A stretch of 5,464 nt of DNA, taken from NCBI GenBank assembly GCA_900550765.1, contig URTC01000138.1, positions 1 through 5,464 on the forward strand, given 5' to 3'. The notes under the pieces are model-generated. The model was not told the DNA's origin. It searched no databases and saw only the letters and a program-made list of their open reading frames with translations. Of this stretch, positions 5,314 to 5,464 are shown in pieces. A program made the translations under genes and the position numbers. Each line of letters starts with the position of its first letter. The stretch's first letter is position 1. The DNA is from an uncultured Clostridia bacterium (GTDB lineage: Bacteria; Bacillota; Clostridia; Christensenellales; QALW01).

Positions 5314-5464
5314 ATGACCGCATTAGCAGCAGCAATCGCATTACTTCCCTGCGCCGCAGCCGGCGCAATGATGGGATTCGCCACATCCAAAGCCGTAGAA
5401 GCCGTAGCCCGCCAGCCCGAAGCCAGCGGAAAGATCAATTCCGTACTGATCATGGGACTTGCTT
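5314..5464 (+). CDS. atpE: F1Fo ATP synthase subunit c, N-terminal part (cut by right edge)
   Basis: Fifty codons of subunit c are visible: the first membrane helix (about 4-30), the polar loop with the invariant R33-Q34-P35 that contacts the F1 stalk, and the start of the second helix. [12 protein letters not shown] is a standard family match. The ion-binding carboxylate of helix two lies beyond the edge. The glycine-rich motif of helix one, usually GxGxGxG(x)G, is degraded: residues 13-21 read CAAAGAMMG, keeping only two glycines by alignment with Ilyobacter-type sequence. The position of the Na+-ligand glutamine is M20, so a typical Na+ site is not supported on this side. The ATG at 5314 has AGGAGG eight bases upstream. 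Confidence 0.93.
   Translation, partial: MTALAAAIALLPCAAAGAMMGFATSKAVEAVARQPEASGKINSVLIMGLA

Overview
The window looks like chromosomal DNA from an anaerobic, gut-type Clostridia bacterium (Bacillota), possibly Oscillospirales-like. This is inferred from strong GGAGG-type ribosome binding sites, frequent TTG/GTG starts, moderate-GC genes separated by very AT-rich spacers, and the gene types present. No 16S or other marker fixes the taxonomy.

Layout. (1) Bases 1-1105, minus strand: the N-terminal 55-60% of a transketolase gene (tkt) that runs off the left edge. It is interrupted by one in-frame TAA at codon 137, with perfect reading frame on both sides. Its promoter (1158-1186) is clear. (2) Bases 1315-2433/2490, minus strand: a single gene for a cytoplasmic GH99-like/WbsX-type protein. 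It has its own near-consensus promoter (2515-2543), a hairpin at the 5' end of the transcript, and a strong terminator (1250-1291) separating it from tkt. (3) Bases 2698-3543, plus strand: a divergent single gene for a secreted lipoprotein with a DUF3108-like C-terminal signature, ending at a terminator near 3669-3707. (4) Bases 3544-4132: about 590 bases without a convincing gene, holding a promoter-terminator pair and a perfect consensus promoter (TTGACA-17-TATAAT, 3800-3828) that gives a leader of about 300 nt. (5) Bases 4133-5464, plus strand: the start of an F1Fo ATP synthase operon, with a small AtpI-like membrane protein, atpB (subunit a) and the first 50 codons of atpE (subunit c). The operon continues off the right edge.

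How the parts work together. The atp genes form one transcription unit building the membrane (Fo) sector of ATP synthase. The other genes appear to be independent units: pentose-phosphate carbon metabolism, glycan handling and an envelope lipoprotein. I found no mobile element, CRISPR array, tRNA/rRNA or obvious new multi-gene system. The most noteworthy points are the nonsense codon in an otherwise intact tkt, the unusual Fo subunits (extra N-terminal membrane hairpin in AtpB, degraded glycine motif in AtpE), the structured atp leader, and the hairpin that places an apparent ATG of the GH99-like gene in its loop.
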